A DNA stretch of 64,000 nucleotides. Origin: Pseudoxanthomonas sp. PXM03. Lineage in GTDB: Bacteria > Pseudomonadota > Gammaproteobacteria > Xanthomonadales > Xanthomonadaceae. The notes under the pieces were generated by a model. It had not been told where the DNA came from and ran no database searches. It saw nothing but the letters and a program-made list of their open reading frames with translations. The translations under genes and the position numbers were made by a program. Location of the stretch: contig NZ_JACVAU010000002.1 of the NCBI RefSeq assembly GCF_014852005.1, forward strand, positions 744,001-808,000, in the 5' to 3' direction. This document shows positions 21,045 through 32,843 of the stretch, in pieces; position 1 is the first letter of the stretch; each line of letters opens with the position of its first letter.

Positions 21045-21050
21045 CATAAT
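21045..21050 (+). promoter_or_regulatory. -10 box for a leaderless coaE transcript
   Basis: CATAAT ends six bases before the coaE ATG at 21057, so transcription would start at or next to the start codon. No Shine-Dalgarno sequence is present. No clear -35 is seen. Confidence 0.45.
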
Positions 21051-21056
21051 CCGCCC

Positions 21057-21677
21057 ATGAGCGACTACTTCATCGGATTGACCGGCGGCATCGCATCCGG
21101 GAAAAGTGCGCTTGAGAAGGCGTTTGCCGCACATGGCATCACGGTGGCGGATGCCGACCTGCTGGCACGCGAGGTGGTCCGCCCCGGCGAGCCCGCGCTG
21201 GACGCCGTGGTGGCGCGCTTCGGGCGCGATGTGCTGATGGCGGATGGCCAACTCGACAGGGCGGCGCTGCGCGTGCGCGTGTTCGGGAACGATGAGGAAC
21301 GGCGTGCGCTGGAAGCGATCCTGCATCCGGCCATCCGCGCGCGGCTGCTCGCCCTGTGTCGGACTGCCGACAGCCCCTATGCGATCGCGACGGTCCCCCT
21401 GCTCACCGAAGGCGGGGGCCGCCGTGCCTATCCCTGGCTGCACCGCATCATGGTGGTGGATACCCCGGTCGCCGTGCAGAAGGCACGGTTGATGCAGCGT
21501 GACGGCATCGACGCGGCGCTGGCGGAGAAGATGATGGCCGCCCAGGCTTCGCGGACCGAGCGCCTGGCGCTGGCCGACGACATCGTCGTCAACGATGGCG
21601 ACATCAGCCACCTGCAACACGCCGCCGACGAGTTGCATCGCCGCTACCTGGCGCTTGCCGCCACCGTCTCTTCGTAG
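21057..21677 (+). CDS. coaE: Dephospho-CoA kinase
   Basis: A 206-residue cytoplasmic kinase for the last step of coenzyme A synthesis (phosphorylation of the ribose 3'-OH of dephospho-CoA). The P-loop GGIASGKS is at residues 10-17, followed by DADLLAREVVRPGEPAL and the lid region typical of the family. Its place after pilD is conserved in many gammaproteobacteria. No ribosome binding site is visible and a CATAAT box lies directly upstream, so the mRNA may be leaderless. The TAG stop is provided by a REP element (GTAG, 21674-21677). Confidence 0.95.
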   Translation: MSDYFIGLTGGIASGKSALEKAFAAHGITVADADLLAREVVRPGEPALDAVVARFGRDVLMADGQLDRAALRVRVFGNDEERRALEAILHPAIRARLLALCRTADSPYAIATVPLLTEGGGRRAYPWLHRIMVVDTPVAVQKARLMQRDGIDAALAEKMMAAQASRTERLALADDIVVNDGDISHLQHAADELHRRYLALAATVSS

Positions 21678-21751
21678 AGCGGAGCTTGCTTCGCTGGCTC
21701 ATGCCGGAGCTGTCGGAGACGCCTCTCGCAGCCGAGCAAGCTCGGCTCTAC
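21674..21751. repeat. GTAG-headed inverted REP pair between convergent genes
   Basis: The left arm GTAGAGCGGAGCTTGCTTCG starts at 21674 and the right arm is its near reverse complement, ending CCGAGCAAGCTCGGCTCTAC at 21751. Both outer ends read GTAG outward, and both are used as stop codons: coaE on the plus strand and the Nudix/ThiE gene on the minus strand. It resembles SMAG elements of Stenotrophomonas. Confidence 0.85.
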
Positions 21752-22722
21752 GCCATCGACGGCGTTTCCCGGTCCGTGGCCGGCCACAGTCCGCGGATCG
21801 CGGCGATGCCTTGCGCGCCATGCCGGCGCGCGTCGGCGATGTCGTCGTTCGCCATGCCGCCGATGGCGTAGATCGGCAAGGACACACCCTCGCGCAGGCG
21901 GGCGAAGCCTGGCCATCCCAGCGACTCGCCGCCGGGGTGGCTGAGGGTCGGGTAGACGCTGCCCACCACCGCGAAATCGCATCCCAGCGCCTCCGCCTGC
22001 CGCAGGTCCGCTGCAGCATGGCAGGACGCCGCGACCGGCAATCCTTCCGGCAGCGGCCGGGTCGACAGCGCCGCCAGTTGCGCGGCGCGCAGGTGGACGC
22101 CGACCTGCAGTTCACGCGCCAGGTCGATGTCGCCGTTGAGCAGCGTCTCGACGCCCGCCTCGCGGCAGCGCGCGACGGCCAGGCGGGCCAGCGCACGCCA
22201 GGGCTCGCCCTCCAGTCCGCGCGCGCGGATCTGCACGCGACGGGTACCGCGTGCCAACGCCTGCTCGAAGCCATCCAGCCAGCGCAGGACGTCGTCCGGC
22301 TCCGGGGTGACCAGATAGCGATCCGGCTGGAGCAGCGCGGCCACCACCGGGCGATCGGCCGGCGGCATGTCGTAGCGCATCAGCTTGTCCGGTGCGACCC
22401 AGGCCAGCGCCTGGCCTTCGTGTCCGCGCGGCGTGCCCTCCCATCCGGTCAGGTGCCGCACTTCCAGGCACAGGCGCTTGTCGGGGTATTGCTGTGGCAC
22501 GCTGATGAGGTGGTCGCCCACGCGGGCCTCGATGCCAAGTTCCTCGCGCAGTTCGCGCACCAGCGCATCCTCGGGACGTTCCCCGGGCTCCTGCTTGCCG
22601 CCAGGAAACTCCCAGCGCCCCGCCAGGTCGCGCCCTTCCGTCCGGCGGGTCAGCAGGATGCGGCCGCGCGCGTCGGTGATGACGGCGGCCATGACGTGGA
22701 TGGAGCGCAGCGGAGTAAGCAT
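21748..22722 (-). CDS. Nudix hydrolase fused to ThiE-like domain
   Basis: A 324-residue two-domain protein. The N-terminal MutT-like domain has the Nudix box GGKQEPGERPEDALVRELRE (then ELG), suggesting clean-up of oxidised nucleotides such as 8-oxo-dGTP. The C-terminal half is a TIM-barrel thiamine-phosphate-synthase-like domain (GVHLRAAQLAAL, DFAVVGSVYPTLSHPG, PIYAIGGM). Such fusions are known next to secA in gammaproteobacteria, but the role of the ThiE part is unclear. ATG 22722 (MLTPLRSIHVMAAVITD) was chosen over an upstream TTG. The stop is the GTAG of a REP arm. Confidence 0.85.
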   Translation of the reverse strand: MLTPLRSIHVMAAVITDARGRILLTRRTEGRDLAGRWEFPGGKQEPGERPEDALVRELREELGIEARVGDHLISVPQQYPDKRLCLEVRHLTGWEGTPRGHEGQALAWVAPDKLMRYDMPPADRPVVAALLQPDRYLVTPEPDDVLRWLDGFEQALARGTRRVQIRARGLEGEPWRALARLAVARCREAGVETLLNGDIDLARELQVGVHLRAAQLAALSTRPLPEGLPVAASCHAAADLRQAEALGCDFAVVGSVYPTLSHPGGESLGWPGFARLREGVSLPIYAIGGMANDDIADARRHGAQGIAAIRGLWPATDRETPSMA

Positions 22723-22792
22723 GGAGGAAGCTTGCCGGGAACGGTCAGGTAGACGCAAATAGTCTCGCCCGGACCGGAGGTCGCGCGCAAAG

Positions 22793-22818
22793 AAAAAGCC
22801 GCGCAGCGCGCGGCTTTT
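22793..22818 (-). terminator. Terminator after secA
   Basis: AAAAAGCCGCGC-AGC-GCGCGGCTTTT, 28 bases beyond the secA stop. On the minus strand the stem is followed by a T-run (TTTTTC). Confidence 0.9.
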
Positions 22819-22846
22819 CCGTCAGACGGGGTGGTGTTGCGGCGAC

Positions 22847-25600
<2,754 letters not shown>

Positions 25601-25661
25601 GTAGGGAACCGGATGGGAAAAGGACGCCGGGGCCGCGCGGCGGTTGCGGGCCCAAAACGAA

Positions 25662-25682
25662 ACAGGGCGCTAGGCGCCCTGT
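25662..25682 (-). terminator. Terminator after the M23 peptidase gene
   Basis: ACAGGGCGC-TAG-GCGCCCTGT forms a 9-base-pair stem between the M23 stop (25773) and the secA start (25600). On the minus strand it is followed by TTCGTTTTGGG. A TACAAT box on the minus strand (25696-25701) lies just before it, so the hairpin would sit in the leader of any secA transcript started there. Confidence 0.7.
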
Positions 25683-25772
25683 CTGGCAACACCGTATTGT
25701 AGCTTGGGGCGCCGCCCGGGGAATCAAGGCCGGCGGTAGGACCGCGACCTTCCCGTTTGGTTCCGCGCGCTA

Positions 25773-26723
25773 TCAGCCGCGCTTGACCTGCCCCACCGGC
25801 GTGGGGCCTTCGCCCAGGAACTTGCGCGGATTGACCACACGCTCGTTCTCCCACACTTCGAAGTGCACGTGCGCGCCCGTCGAACGACCGGTGGAACCGG
25901 CCTTGGCCACTTCCTGCCCCACGCGCACGAGGTCGCCGGCACGTACGGTCAGGCGCGAGTTGTGTGCATAGCGGGTGACGTAACCGTTGCCGTGGTCGAC
26001 ATCGACGACGTTGCCGTAGCTGCCCTTCACGCCGGCGAAGCTGACCACGCCGTCGGCCACCGCCAGCACGGGATCCCCCACGCTGGCCTTGAAGTCGATG
26101 CCCTTGTGGTACTGGCCACCGCCACCGAACGGATCGGCGCGACCACCAAAACCGGACGTGATGTAGCTGTTCGCGATCGGCATGCGGCCCGGGGTCGCAT
26201 TCCTGTCGAGTTCGCGGTTGAACAGCAGCGCTTCCAGCACGGACAGCTGACGGCCAGACGCGGCGAACTGCTTCTCCAGCTTGTCCACGCCGGAGGTCAG
26301 GTCGGCGGGCTTCATGTCGTAGGACACGTCGTTGCCGCCCACGCCCACCGGCTCGTTGAAGTCGAACTCGCCGTCCTGCAGCTGGCCCACGCGGGTAAGG
26401 CGTTCACCGAGCGCATTCAGGCGATTGGCCTGCGCCTGCAACTCGCCAAGGCGCGCGGCCATGGCGTTGATTTCCTGCTGGGCACCACGGCGGACCTGCT
26501 CGAGCTCGGTATCGCGCTGCTCGGCCTTGGCCTGCAGCATCGAGACCTGCGCCATGCCGAGGGCGCTGCGCCCCCCCATGCCCACCAGCAGGCCGGCGGC
26601 GACAAGCACCGCAGCGCTGGCGAGCGGCCGGGCGTGGAACGCGAGGCGGATTCGATAGGCACCATGGGCCGATGCATGGGCCCACCAGGTACGCGTATTG
26701 TTGACGATGGTTTTAAAGCTCAT
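25773..26723 (-). CDS. M23 family metallopeptidase (LytM-type)
   Basis: A 316-residue envelope protein. One N-terminal transmembrane segment (about 35-55) is followed by a predicted coiled coil (about 60-110, QAKAEQRDTELEQVRRGAQQ) and a C-terminal LytM domain. The zinc ligands are visible in YHKGIDFKA (HxxxD) and HVHFEVWENE (HxH), so the peptidase should be active on peptidoglycan cross-links. Homologues next to secA are common. The start codon is only 8 bases from the divergent dciA-like start, so the two promoters must overlap the opposite coding region. Confidence 0.92.
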   Translation of the reverse strand: MSFKTIVNNTRTWWAHASAHGAYRIRLAFHARPLASAAVLVAAGLLVGMGGRSALGMAQVSMLQAKAEQRDTELEQVRRGAQQEINAMAARLGELQAQANRLNALGERLTRVGQLQDGEFDFNEPVGVGGNDVSYDMKPADLTSGVDKLEKQFAASGRQLSVLEALLFNRELDRNATPGRMPIANSYITSGFGGRADPFGGGGQYHKGIDFKASVGDPVLAVADGVVSFAGVKGSYGNVVDVDHGNGYVTRYAHNSRLTVRAGDLVRVGQEVAKAGSTGRSTGAHVHFEVWENERVVNPRKFLGEGPTPVGQVKRG

Positions 26724-26731
26724 AGATACCG

Positions 26732-27205
26732 ATGTCTGATTCGAAGTCCAAGCCGCGCCGTACCGGCACCGCGCAACCTGCCCTGCAGGCTGCCTTGACG
26801 GATGCCGCCACCGACCCGGTGCGTCGTGCCATGTGGCTCGACGCCTTGGAACAGCAGCTTCGCCCCTGCCTGCCGCCTGCCCTGGCGCCCCATTGCCGGT
26901 TGGCGAACGTGGCGGGCAAACGGCTCGTTTTTATCGTCGATTCCCCGGTGTGGCACGCCAGGCTTCGCCTGGCCGCACCCGAACTGATCAACGTGGCCCA
27001 ATCCATCGGACTGGCAGTCACCGAAGTCACCGCCAAGACGAGCCTCGCGCCGCTCCATCCCGTGAAGCCTGCGCAAGATCCGGTCGTACCTGTGTCGGAG
27101 GCGTCCCGCAAAGGGCTGCAAGCGGCCCTCGACCTCCTGTCCGCCCCGGACTCCGCCGGTACGCCCACCCCGGGGGGTGGTCATCGTGGGAGGCGGAAAA
27201 CTTGA
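26732..27205 (+). CDS. dciA: DUF721 / DciA-like protein
   Basis: A 157-residue small protein with the DUF721 domain (about 40-115: LRPCLPPALAPHCRLANV, LVFIVDSPVWHARLRLAAPE). DciA is the replicative-helicase operator or loader in bacteria lacking DnaC/DnaI, and its gene often lies near secA/lpxC. The C-terminal tail (SAGTPTPGGGHRGRRKT) is low complexity. Symbol by family and location, not by experiment. Confidence 0.75.
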   Translation: MSDSKSKPRRTGTAQPALQAALTDAATDPVRRAMWLDALEQQLRPCLPPALAPHCRLANVAGKRLVFIVDSPVWHARLRLAAPELINVAQSIGLAVTEVTAKTSLAPLHPVKPAQDPVVPVSEASRKGLQAALDLLSAPDSAGTPTPGGGHRGRRKT

Positions 27206-27406
27206 CCCGGCCATCACGAGGGACGGGGCATGGTACCGGCCACCGTCGGTCGGGGCGTTAGCCAAAGGTTAGGAAAGTGTTATTTTCGGCCAGATTTCCT
27301 GACACAGTTCACACTTTGACCAAGGCGTAACCATTCGCACACCACTGCGTGATGACGGTGGGAAACCGGTCGACAGCAAGGTCACCGTCCGCAGCGGACG
27401 GGCGTC

Positions 27407-28321
27407 TCAGATGGCCAGGACGGGCGTCGCATAGGTGACCGGGGACGGCGCGGTGCGGTCCTCGAAGGTCACTTCTTCCCAGGCCGAGGTCTCGGCCAGC
27501 AGGGCGCGGACCAGCTTGTTGTTCAAGGCATGGCCAGATTTGAAGCCCTCGTAGGCTCCCAGGATGGGGCGCCCGGCGAGGTACAGGTCGCCGATGGCGT
27601 CCAGGATCTTGTGGCGGACGAATTCGTCCGTGTAGCGCAGTCCGTCCTCGTTCAATACGCGGAACTCGTCCAGCACGATGGCGTTGTCCATCGAGCCGCC
27701 GAGGCCGAGATTGCGCTCGCGCATGTACTCCAGGTCGCGCATGAAACCGAACGTGCGTGCACGCGCGACTTCCTTGATGTAGGCGCCGGTGGAGAAATCC
27801 ACTTCGGCCCGCGACTGCGAGGCGGGGATCATCGGGTGATCGAACTTCACCGTGAAACCCAGCTTGAAGCCGTCGTACGGCTCGAAGCGCGCCACCTTGT
27901 CGCCCTCGGTCACTTCGATGGGACGGGTGATGCGGATGAAACGCTTGGGGGCATCCTGCTCGGCAATGCCGGCGGACTGGATCAGGAACACGAACGGGCC
28001 TGCGGAGCCGTCCATGATCGGCAGTTCGGCCGACGACAGTTCCACGTAGGCGTTGTCCACGCCCAGGCCGGCCATCGCCGACATCAGGTGTTCGACGGTC
28101 TGCACCTTGGCGCCCTCGCAGGTCAGCCCGGTGCACAGCGTGGTCTCGGTGACGAGCTCCGCGCTGGCGGGAATCTCCACCACCGGCTCCAGGTCGACGC
28201 GCCGGAACACGATGCCGGTATTCACGGGAGCCGGGCGCAGAGTCATGTAGACCTTTTCGCCGCTGTGCAGCCCCACGCCCGTCGCGCGGATCACGTTCTT
28301 GAGGGTGCGTTGCTGGGCCAT
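27407..28321 (-). CDS. lpxC: UDP-3-O-acyl-GlcNAc deacetylase LpxC
   Basis: A 304-residue zinc deacetylase, the committed step of lipid A synthesis. Zinc ligands H78 (VEHLM), H237 and D241 ([10 protein letters not shown]) and the catalytic E77 are present, as is H264 (KSGHALNN). The ATG at 28321 ([20 protein letters not shown]) gives the standard N-terminus; upstream residues in the frame are not conserved-looking. It follows ftsZ by 232 bases on the same strand, as in E. coli. A hairpin lies in the gap. No gene is seen in the ~200 bases after it. Confidence 0.97.
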   Translation of the reverse strand: MAQQRTLKNVIRATGVGLHSGEKVYMTLRPAPVNTGIVFRRVDLEPVVEIPASAELVTETTLCTGLTCEGAKVQTVEHLMSAMAGLGVDNAYVELSSAELPIMDGSAGPFVFLIQSAGIAEQDAPKRFIRITRPIEVTEGDKVARFEPYDGFKLGFTVKFDHPMIPASQSRAEVDFSTGAYIKEVARARTFGFMRDLEYMRERNLGLGGSMDNAIVLDEFRVLNEDGLRYTDEFVRHKILDAIGDLYLAGRPILGAYEGFKSGHALNNKLVRALLAETSAWEEVTFEDRTAPSPVTYATPVLAI

Positions 28322-28449
28322 TCGAAGGAATCGCAGGTGGGGGGAACCTGAGCGGGCAGCGAGAATATCACGCAGACCACTGAATCTTAACGGAAGAACC
28401 GGTCTGTCCCACCCCTGCAACAACGGAATGCTACGGCCGTCGAGAAAGG

Positions 28450-28477
28450 GCTGCCGGACCGGCGAAGGTCCGGCAGC
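28450..28477 (-). terminator. Hairpin between ftsZ and lpxC
   Basis: GCTGCCGGACC-GGCGAA-GGTCCGGCAGC is a perfect 11-base-pair stem. On the minus strand it is followed by CCTTTCTCG, so it could terminate part of the ftsZ transcripts or attenuate lpxC. The T-run is weak. Confidence 0.5.
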
Positions 28478-28512
28478 GAAGGGACATGGCGATGAAACGG
28501 CACATCATCTGC

Positions 28513-28538
28513 GCCCTCCCCTGTTTACGGGGGAGGGT
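28513..28538. repeat. Short palindromic repeat after ftsZ
   Basis: CCCTCCCC-TGTTTAC-GGGGGAGGG resembles the core of the repeats at 3121-3319 and lies directly downstream of the ftsZ stop. Confidence 0.55.
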
Positions 28539-28553
28539 TCCACTTCTACGTGA

Positions 28554-29780
28554 TCAGTCCGCCTGGCGGCGCAGGAACGCCGGGATGTCCAGGTAGTCCG
28601 GCGGCAGGTCGGCCGCGATCGGGGCCGATACCGGCGCGGACGATGCCGGCGCAGCCGACCCACGACGCAGGCCCATGCCGCTGGTGGCGGCGCTGATCGG
28701 GTCCACGGCGAAGCCGTCGTCGATCGCCATCCCGGTGGTGGCGTCGCGGACCAGCTTGATCGGCGCACGCATCGGCTCGCGCAGGTCGCTGCCACGGCCG
28801 ACCGGCTGGCGGGCGGCATTGCGGTTCAGGCCGGTGGCCACCACGGTCACGCGCACTTCGTCCTGCATGTCCGGATCCAGCACGGTGCCGACCACCACGG
28901 TGGCGTCTTCCGAGGCGAAGCCTTCGATGGTGCGGCCCACTTCGTCGAACTCGGCCATGGTGAAGTCCGGACCGGCGGTGATGTTGACCAGGATGCCGTT
29001 GGCGCCGTTGAGGTTGACGTCGTCCAGCAGCGGGTTCTGGATGGCGGCTTCGGCGGCGGCCTGCGCGCGATCATCGCCGCGTGCAGAGCCGGTGCCCATC
29101 ATGGCCAGGCCCATCTCGCTCATCACGGTCCGCACGTCGGCGAAGTCGACGTTGATCAGGCCCGGGCGGACGATCAGATCGGCGATACCCTGCACGGCGC
29201 CGAGCAGCACGTCGTTGGCGGCGCGGAAGGCCTGGATCATCGTCGCGTTGCGGCCCAGCACGGTGATGAGCTTCTCGTTGGGAATCGTGATCAGCGAATC
29301 GCAGTGGTGGCTCAGTTCCTCGATGCCCTTCAGCGCGACCTGCATGCGGCGACGGCCTTCGAACGGGAACGGCTTGGTGACCACGGCCACGGTCAGGATG
29401 CCCATCTCCTTGGCCAGCTGTGCCACCACCGGTGCAGCGCCGGTACCGGTGCCACCGCCCATGCCGGCGGTGATGAACACCATGTCGGCGCCATCAAGGG
29501 CGTCGATGATGCGCTCGCGGTCTTCCAGCGCGGCCTGGCGGCCGACTTCCGGATTCGCACCCGCACCCAGGCCCTTGGTGACGTTGCTGCCGAGCTGCAG
29601 CTGCAGCTTGGCGCCGCAGTTCTTGATCGCCTGCGAGTCGGTGTTGGCGGTGATGAACTCCACGCCATCGACGCTGCCGTTGACCATGTGCGCCACGGCG
29701 TTGCCACCGCCGCCGCCCACACCCACGACCTTGATCACCGCATTCGGGGCCATCTTTTCAACCAGTTCGAAATGTGCCAT
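28554..29780 (-). CDS. ftsZ: Cell division GTPase FtsZ
   Basis: A 408-residue tubulin homologue that forms the division ring. The GTP-binding [12 protein letters not shown] is near residue 22 and the tubulin signature [12 protein letters not shown] near 108. The T7 synergy loop has [11 protein letters not shown]. The C-terminal peptide [13 protein letters not shown] binds FtsA and ZipA. It ends the dcw run and is separated from ftsA by 86 bases, the first non-overlapping junction of the cluster, so it may have its own promoter. Confidence 0.98.
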   Translation of the reverse strand: MAHFELVEKMAPNAVIKVVGVGGGGGNAVAHMVNGSVDGVEFITANTDSQAIKNCGAKLQLQLGSNVTKGLGAGANPEVGRQAALEDRERIIDALDGADMVFITAGMGGGTGTGAAPVVAQLAKEMGILTVAVVTKPFPFEGRRRMQVALKGIEELSHHCDSLITIPNEKLITVLGRNATMIQAFRAANDVLLGAVQGIADLIVRPGLINVDFADVRTVMSEMGLAMMGTGSARGDDRAQAAAEAAIQNPLLDDVNLNGANGILVNITAGPDFTMAEFDEVGRTIEGFASEDATVVVGTVLDPDMQDEVRVTVVATGLNRNAARQPVGRGSDLREPMRAPIKLVRDATTGMAIDDGFAVDPISAATSGMGLRRGSAAPASSAPVSAPIAADLPPDYLDIPAFLRRQAD

Positions 29781-29866
29781 GTCCTTGTCCTCGTTTATTT
29801 AGTTATGTGTTGCTGGGTGGAACGAACGTCGTGATGCCTTTCACTTCGCGGAGGATGTCGCCTCAC

Positions 29867-31102
29867 TCAGAACTCGCCGCGATACCAGTTCTGCAGTTTC
29901 TTGAACCAGCTGCCCGCCTTGCCCGTGGGCAGCGACGGACGCCGGGGATGTTCGATCTGGCTGCCCATCAGCAGCAGGCCGACGCCGGTGGCATGCACCG
30001 GGTTGCCGACCACTTCGCCCAGGCCGGTGACGTGCTGCGGAATGCCGACGCGCACGGGCATCTGCAGCATTTCCTCGGCCAGTTCGACCACGCCTTCCAT
30101 CTTCGATGCGCCACCTGTCAGCACCATGCCGGCGCGCACGCGCTCCTCGAACCCGGAGCGGCGCAGTTCCGCCTGCACCATCTCGAAGATTTCCTCGTAA
30201 CGCTGCTGCACCGCCTGCGCCAGCGCATGGCGCGGCAGGCGGCGCGGCGGGCGGTCGCCGACGCTGGGCACCTGGATGCTTTCTTCCGCCGTCGCCAGCT
30301 GCGCGAGCGCGCAGGCGTAGCGCACCTTGATCTGCTCGGCTTCCGGCGTGGGCGTGCGCAGCATGTGCGCGATGTCGTTGGTCACCTGGTCGCCGGCGAT
30401 GGGCAGCGAGGCCGTGTGGCAGATCGCGCCCTGCACGAACACCGCCAGATCGGTGGTGCCCGCGCCCATGTCGACCAGCACCACGCCGAGCTCGCGTTCG
30501 TCGCTGGTCAGCACGGCGACGCTGGAGGCCAACGAGGAGAAGATCAGGTCGTCGATCTGCAGGCCGCAGCGCTGCACGCACTTGCTGATGTTGGCGGCGG
30601 CCGACTGTGCGCAGAACACCAGGTGCGCGTCCACTTCCAGACGCACGCCGGTCATGCCGACCGGATTGCGGATGCCTTCCTGCGAGTTGTCCAGCTTGTA
30701 CTCGCGCGGGATGGCATGGAGGATTTTCTGGTCGGCCGGGATGGCGACGGCCTTGGCCGCTTCCAGCACGCGGTCCAGGTCGCCCCAGGTCACTTCGCCG
30801 TCGCGGATCGGCACGATCCCGGGCGAGTTGCGGCACTGCACGTGGTTGCCGGAGATCGACGCGTACACCGAGCGGATCTCGCAGCCGGCCATTAGCTCGG
30901 CCTCCTCGATCGCGCGCTGGATGGACTGCACCGTCGACTCGATGTCCACGACGACGCCGCGCTTGAGGCCACGTGACTCGTGCGAGCCGATGCCGATCAC
31001 CTCGATCGGATTGCCCGGTGCGTACTCGCCGACCAGCGCCGTCACCTTGGAGGTGCCGATGTCCAGCCCGACGATCAGCGATTTGTCACCCTTGCGATTC
31101 AT
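29867..31102 (-). CDS. ftsA: Cell division actin-like protein FtsA
   Basis: A 411-residue actin-like ATPase that ties FtsZ filaments to the membrane. It has the phosphate loop LIVGLDIGTSKVTALVGEY, VVLVDMGAGTTDLAVF and VLTGGASKMEGV. The C-terminal amphipathic membrane-targeting helix is SWFKKLQNWYRGEF. The ATG at 31102 overlaps the ftsQ stop (ATGA); the much longer open frame upstream is antisense-like and not used. Confidence 0.97.
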   Translation of the reverse strand: MNRKGDKSLIVGLDIGTSKVTALVGEYAPGNPIEVIGIGSHESRGLKRGVVVDIESTVQSIQRAIEEAELMAGCEIRSVYASISGNHVQCRNSPGIVPIRDGEVTWGDLDRVLEAAKAVAIPADQKILHAIPREYKLDNSQEGIRNPVGMTGVRLEVDAHLVFCAQSAAANISKCVQRCGLQIDDLIFSSLASSVAVLTSDERELGVVLVDMGAGTTDLAVFVQGAICHTASLPIAGDQVTNDIAHMLRTPTPEAEQIKVRYACALAQLATAEESIQVPSVGDRPPRRLPRHALAQAVQQRYEEIFEMVQAELRRSGFEERVRAGMVLTGGASKMEGVVELAEEMLQMPVRVGIPQHVTGLGEVVGNPVHATGVGLLLMGSQIEHPRRPSLPTGKAGSWFKKLQNWYRGEF

Positions 31103-31884
31103 GTAGTGCCCTGCAGAAGACGACCTGCGACCGCGATCGGCGCAGGCAATGGAGACGGTGTGGAGGCCGGCGGCGCCGCCTTGGGCGCTTCGCCCCAGCT
31201 GAGTGCGAATCCATTGGTGTAGCGCAGGTCCGCGCGCACCAGCGGTTGTGTCTGCGCGGCCGCCAGCAGTTGCGGCAGCATCCGCGCGAAGCGGTCCAGG
31301 CGTGGACGCGCATCGGTGCGGCCGACGACCACCTGCGTGCCGTTGCCCAGCAGCAGCGACCAGCTGCCGCGCGCATCCATCACCAGCGTGGTGACGTCCA
31401 GGCCCAGCGGCGCGAACAGCTGGCGCGATTCGTTGTAGAGCGCGGTCACTTCCTGCACCTGGGAGTCCGGCCCACCCAATTGCGGCAGATCCAGGCCGGC
31501 AAGCTCCTTCGGCACTGGAAACAGGCGGCCGTGCTCGGACAGCAGTTTGTCGTTGCCCCAGCGCGCGAACGGCTTGTGCTCGGTGATGCGTACCTCCAGC
31601 ACGTCCGGCCAGCGCTTGCGCACGTCCGCGCGTTCCACCCACGGCAGCCGCTCGACCGCGTGCTTGGCGTCTTCCAGCGGGACGGCGAAGAAGCCGCGCT
31701 TCGCGTAGGGCAGCACGGCGGCCTGCAACTGCGCCGCGTCCACGCGTTCGAACTCGCCCTGTACGCGCAGCCTGGACAACGGCCACCGGTCGGCGCCGAT
31801 CCAGCCATTGACCACGGCCACGACCGGCAGCGCGACCAGCGCCAGCGCCAGCAACCAGGCCATGATGCGCAGGGCGGCATTCAT
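31099..31884 (-). CDS. ftsQ: Cell division protein FtsQ
   Basis: A 261-residue bitopic division protein. It has one transmembrane helix (about 8-28), a POTRA domain (LRVQGEFERVDAAQLQAAV) and a beta domain, and ends in a Pro/Ala-rich tail. In the divisome it bridges early and late proteins with FtsL and FtsB. The start at 31884 overlaps the ddlB stop by one base (TGATG), and its stop overlaps the ftsA start. Confidence 0.93.
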   Translation of the reverse strand: MNAALRIMAWLLALALVALPVVAVVNGWIGADRWPLSRLRVQGEFERVDAAQLQAAVLPYAKRGFFAVPLEDAKHAVERLPWVERADVRKRWPDVLEVRITEHKPFARWGNDKLLSEHGRLFPVPKELAGLDLPQLGGPDSQVQEVTALYNESRQLFAPLGLDVTTLVMDARGSWSLLLGNGTQVVVGRTDARPRLDRFARMLPQLLAAAQTQPLVRADLRYTNGFALSWGEAPKAAPPASTPSPLPAPIAVAGRLLQGTT

Positions 31885-32843
31885 CAGCCGGCGACCTCCG
31901 GCACGGTCTGCTCCAGGATGCGCCAACACAGTTCCTCGAAACCGATGCCGACCTGCGCCGCTTCCTTGGGCACCAGCGAGTGACTCGTCATGCCCGGCGC
32001 GGTATTGACCTCCATCAGCAGGAAGCGTCCGTCCGCGTGACGCATCACGTCGACCCGCCCCCAGCCACTGCAACCGGCGGCGCGGAAGCCCTCGAGCGCC
32101 AGTGCACGGATCTGTGTTTCCTCGGCCGCATCATCCAGGCCAGGACAGAGGTATTGCGTATCGTCGGCGATGTACTTGGCGTGGTAGTCGTACCAGCCCT
32201 GCGCCGGCACGATACGCACCGAAGGCAGTGCGAGGTCGCCCAGGACGGCCACGGTGAACTCGCCGCCGGTCAGCATCTGCTCTGCCAGCAGCTCGCCGGG
32301 GTAGGTGGATGCAAACGTCGCGGCGGGCACGAGGTCGTCTTCACCCAGGATGCGGAACACGCCGACACTGGACCCTTCCGCGCTCGGCTTCACGAACACG
32401 GGGAAGCCCAAGGTGCGGACCGCTGCCGCGAGGTCGCCACCCGGCGGAATCCGCACGAAGCCTGCGGTCGGCAGACCGGCCGCCTGCCACACCTGCTTGG
32501 TGCGGATCTTGTCCATCGTCAGCGCAGAACCCAGCACGCCCGGGCCGGTGTACGGCACCCCGAGCGACTGCAGCAGGCCCTGCAGCACGCCATTCTCGCC
32601 ATCGCCGCCGTGCAGGATGTTGAACACCCTGTCGACCTTGCCCGCGCGGATCGCTTCGATGAGGGCCGGCACGCCATCGACGCCGAACGCCTGCACGCCG
32701 CGCGCCAGCAGCGCCGCCAACACGTTCTGGCCCGAGTTCAACGACACTTCGCGTTCGCTGGACACGCCACCCATCAGCACGGCGACGCGACCGAAACGGG
32801 CGGGATCCTTGAAGCGCGGCGGTTGCACGGTCACGGTGGTCAT
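31884..32843 (-). CDS. ddlB: D-alanine-D-alanine ligase
   Basis: A 319-residue ATP-grasp enzyme making D-Ala-D-Ala for the peptidoglycan stem. It has [53 protein letters not shown] and [17 protein letters not shown]. Note HGGDGENG in place of the more usual HGxxGEDG. Coupled to murC upstream (ATGA) and ftsQ downstream (TGATG). Confidence 0.96.
   Translation of the reverse strand: MTTVTVQPPRFKDPARFGRVAVLMGGVSSEREVSLNSGQNVLAALLARGVQAFGVDGVPALIEAIRAGKVDRVFNILHGGDGENGVLQGLLQSLGVPYTGPGVLGSALTMDKIRTKQVWQAAGLPTAGFVRIPPGGDLAAAVRTLGFPVFVKPSAEGSSVGVFRILGEDDLVPAATFASTYPGELLAEQMLTGGEFTVAVLGDLALPSVRIVPAQGWYDYHAKYIADDTQYLCPGLDDAAEETQIRALALEGFRAAGCSGWGRVDVMRHADGRFLLMEVNTAPGMTSHSLVPKEAAQVGIGFEELCWRILEQTVPEVAG

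Noticed and set aside
18728-21058. Long minus-strand frame opposite pilC and pilD
   Set aside because: His/Gln/Arg-rich shadow of the real plus-strand genes, with no domain.
25601-25772. secM-like secretion monitor upstream of secA
   Set aside because: The 172-base gap has no open frame with a signal peptide or arrest motif.
27206-27406. Gene or RNA in the gap between dciA and lpxC
   Set aside because: Only short frames and no stable hairpin or conserved RNA motif were seen.
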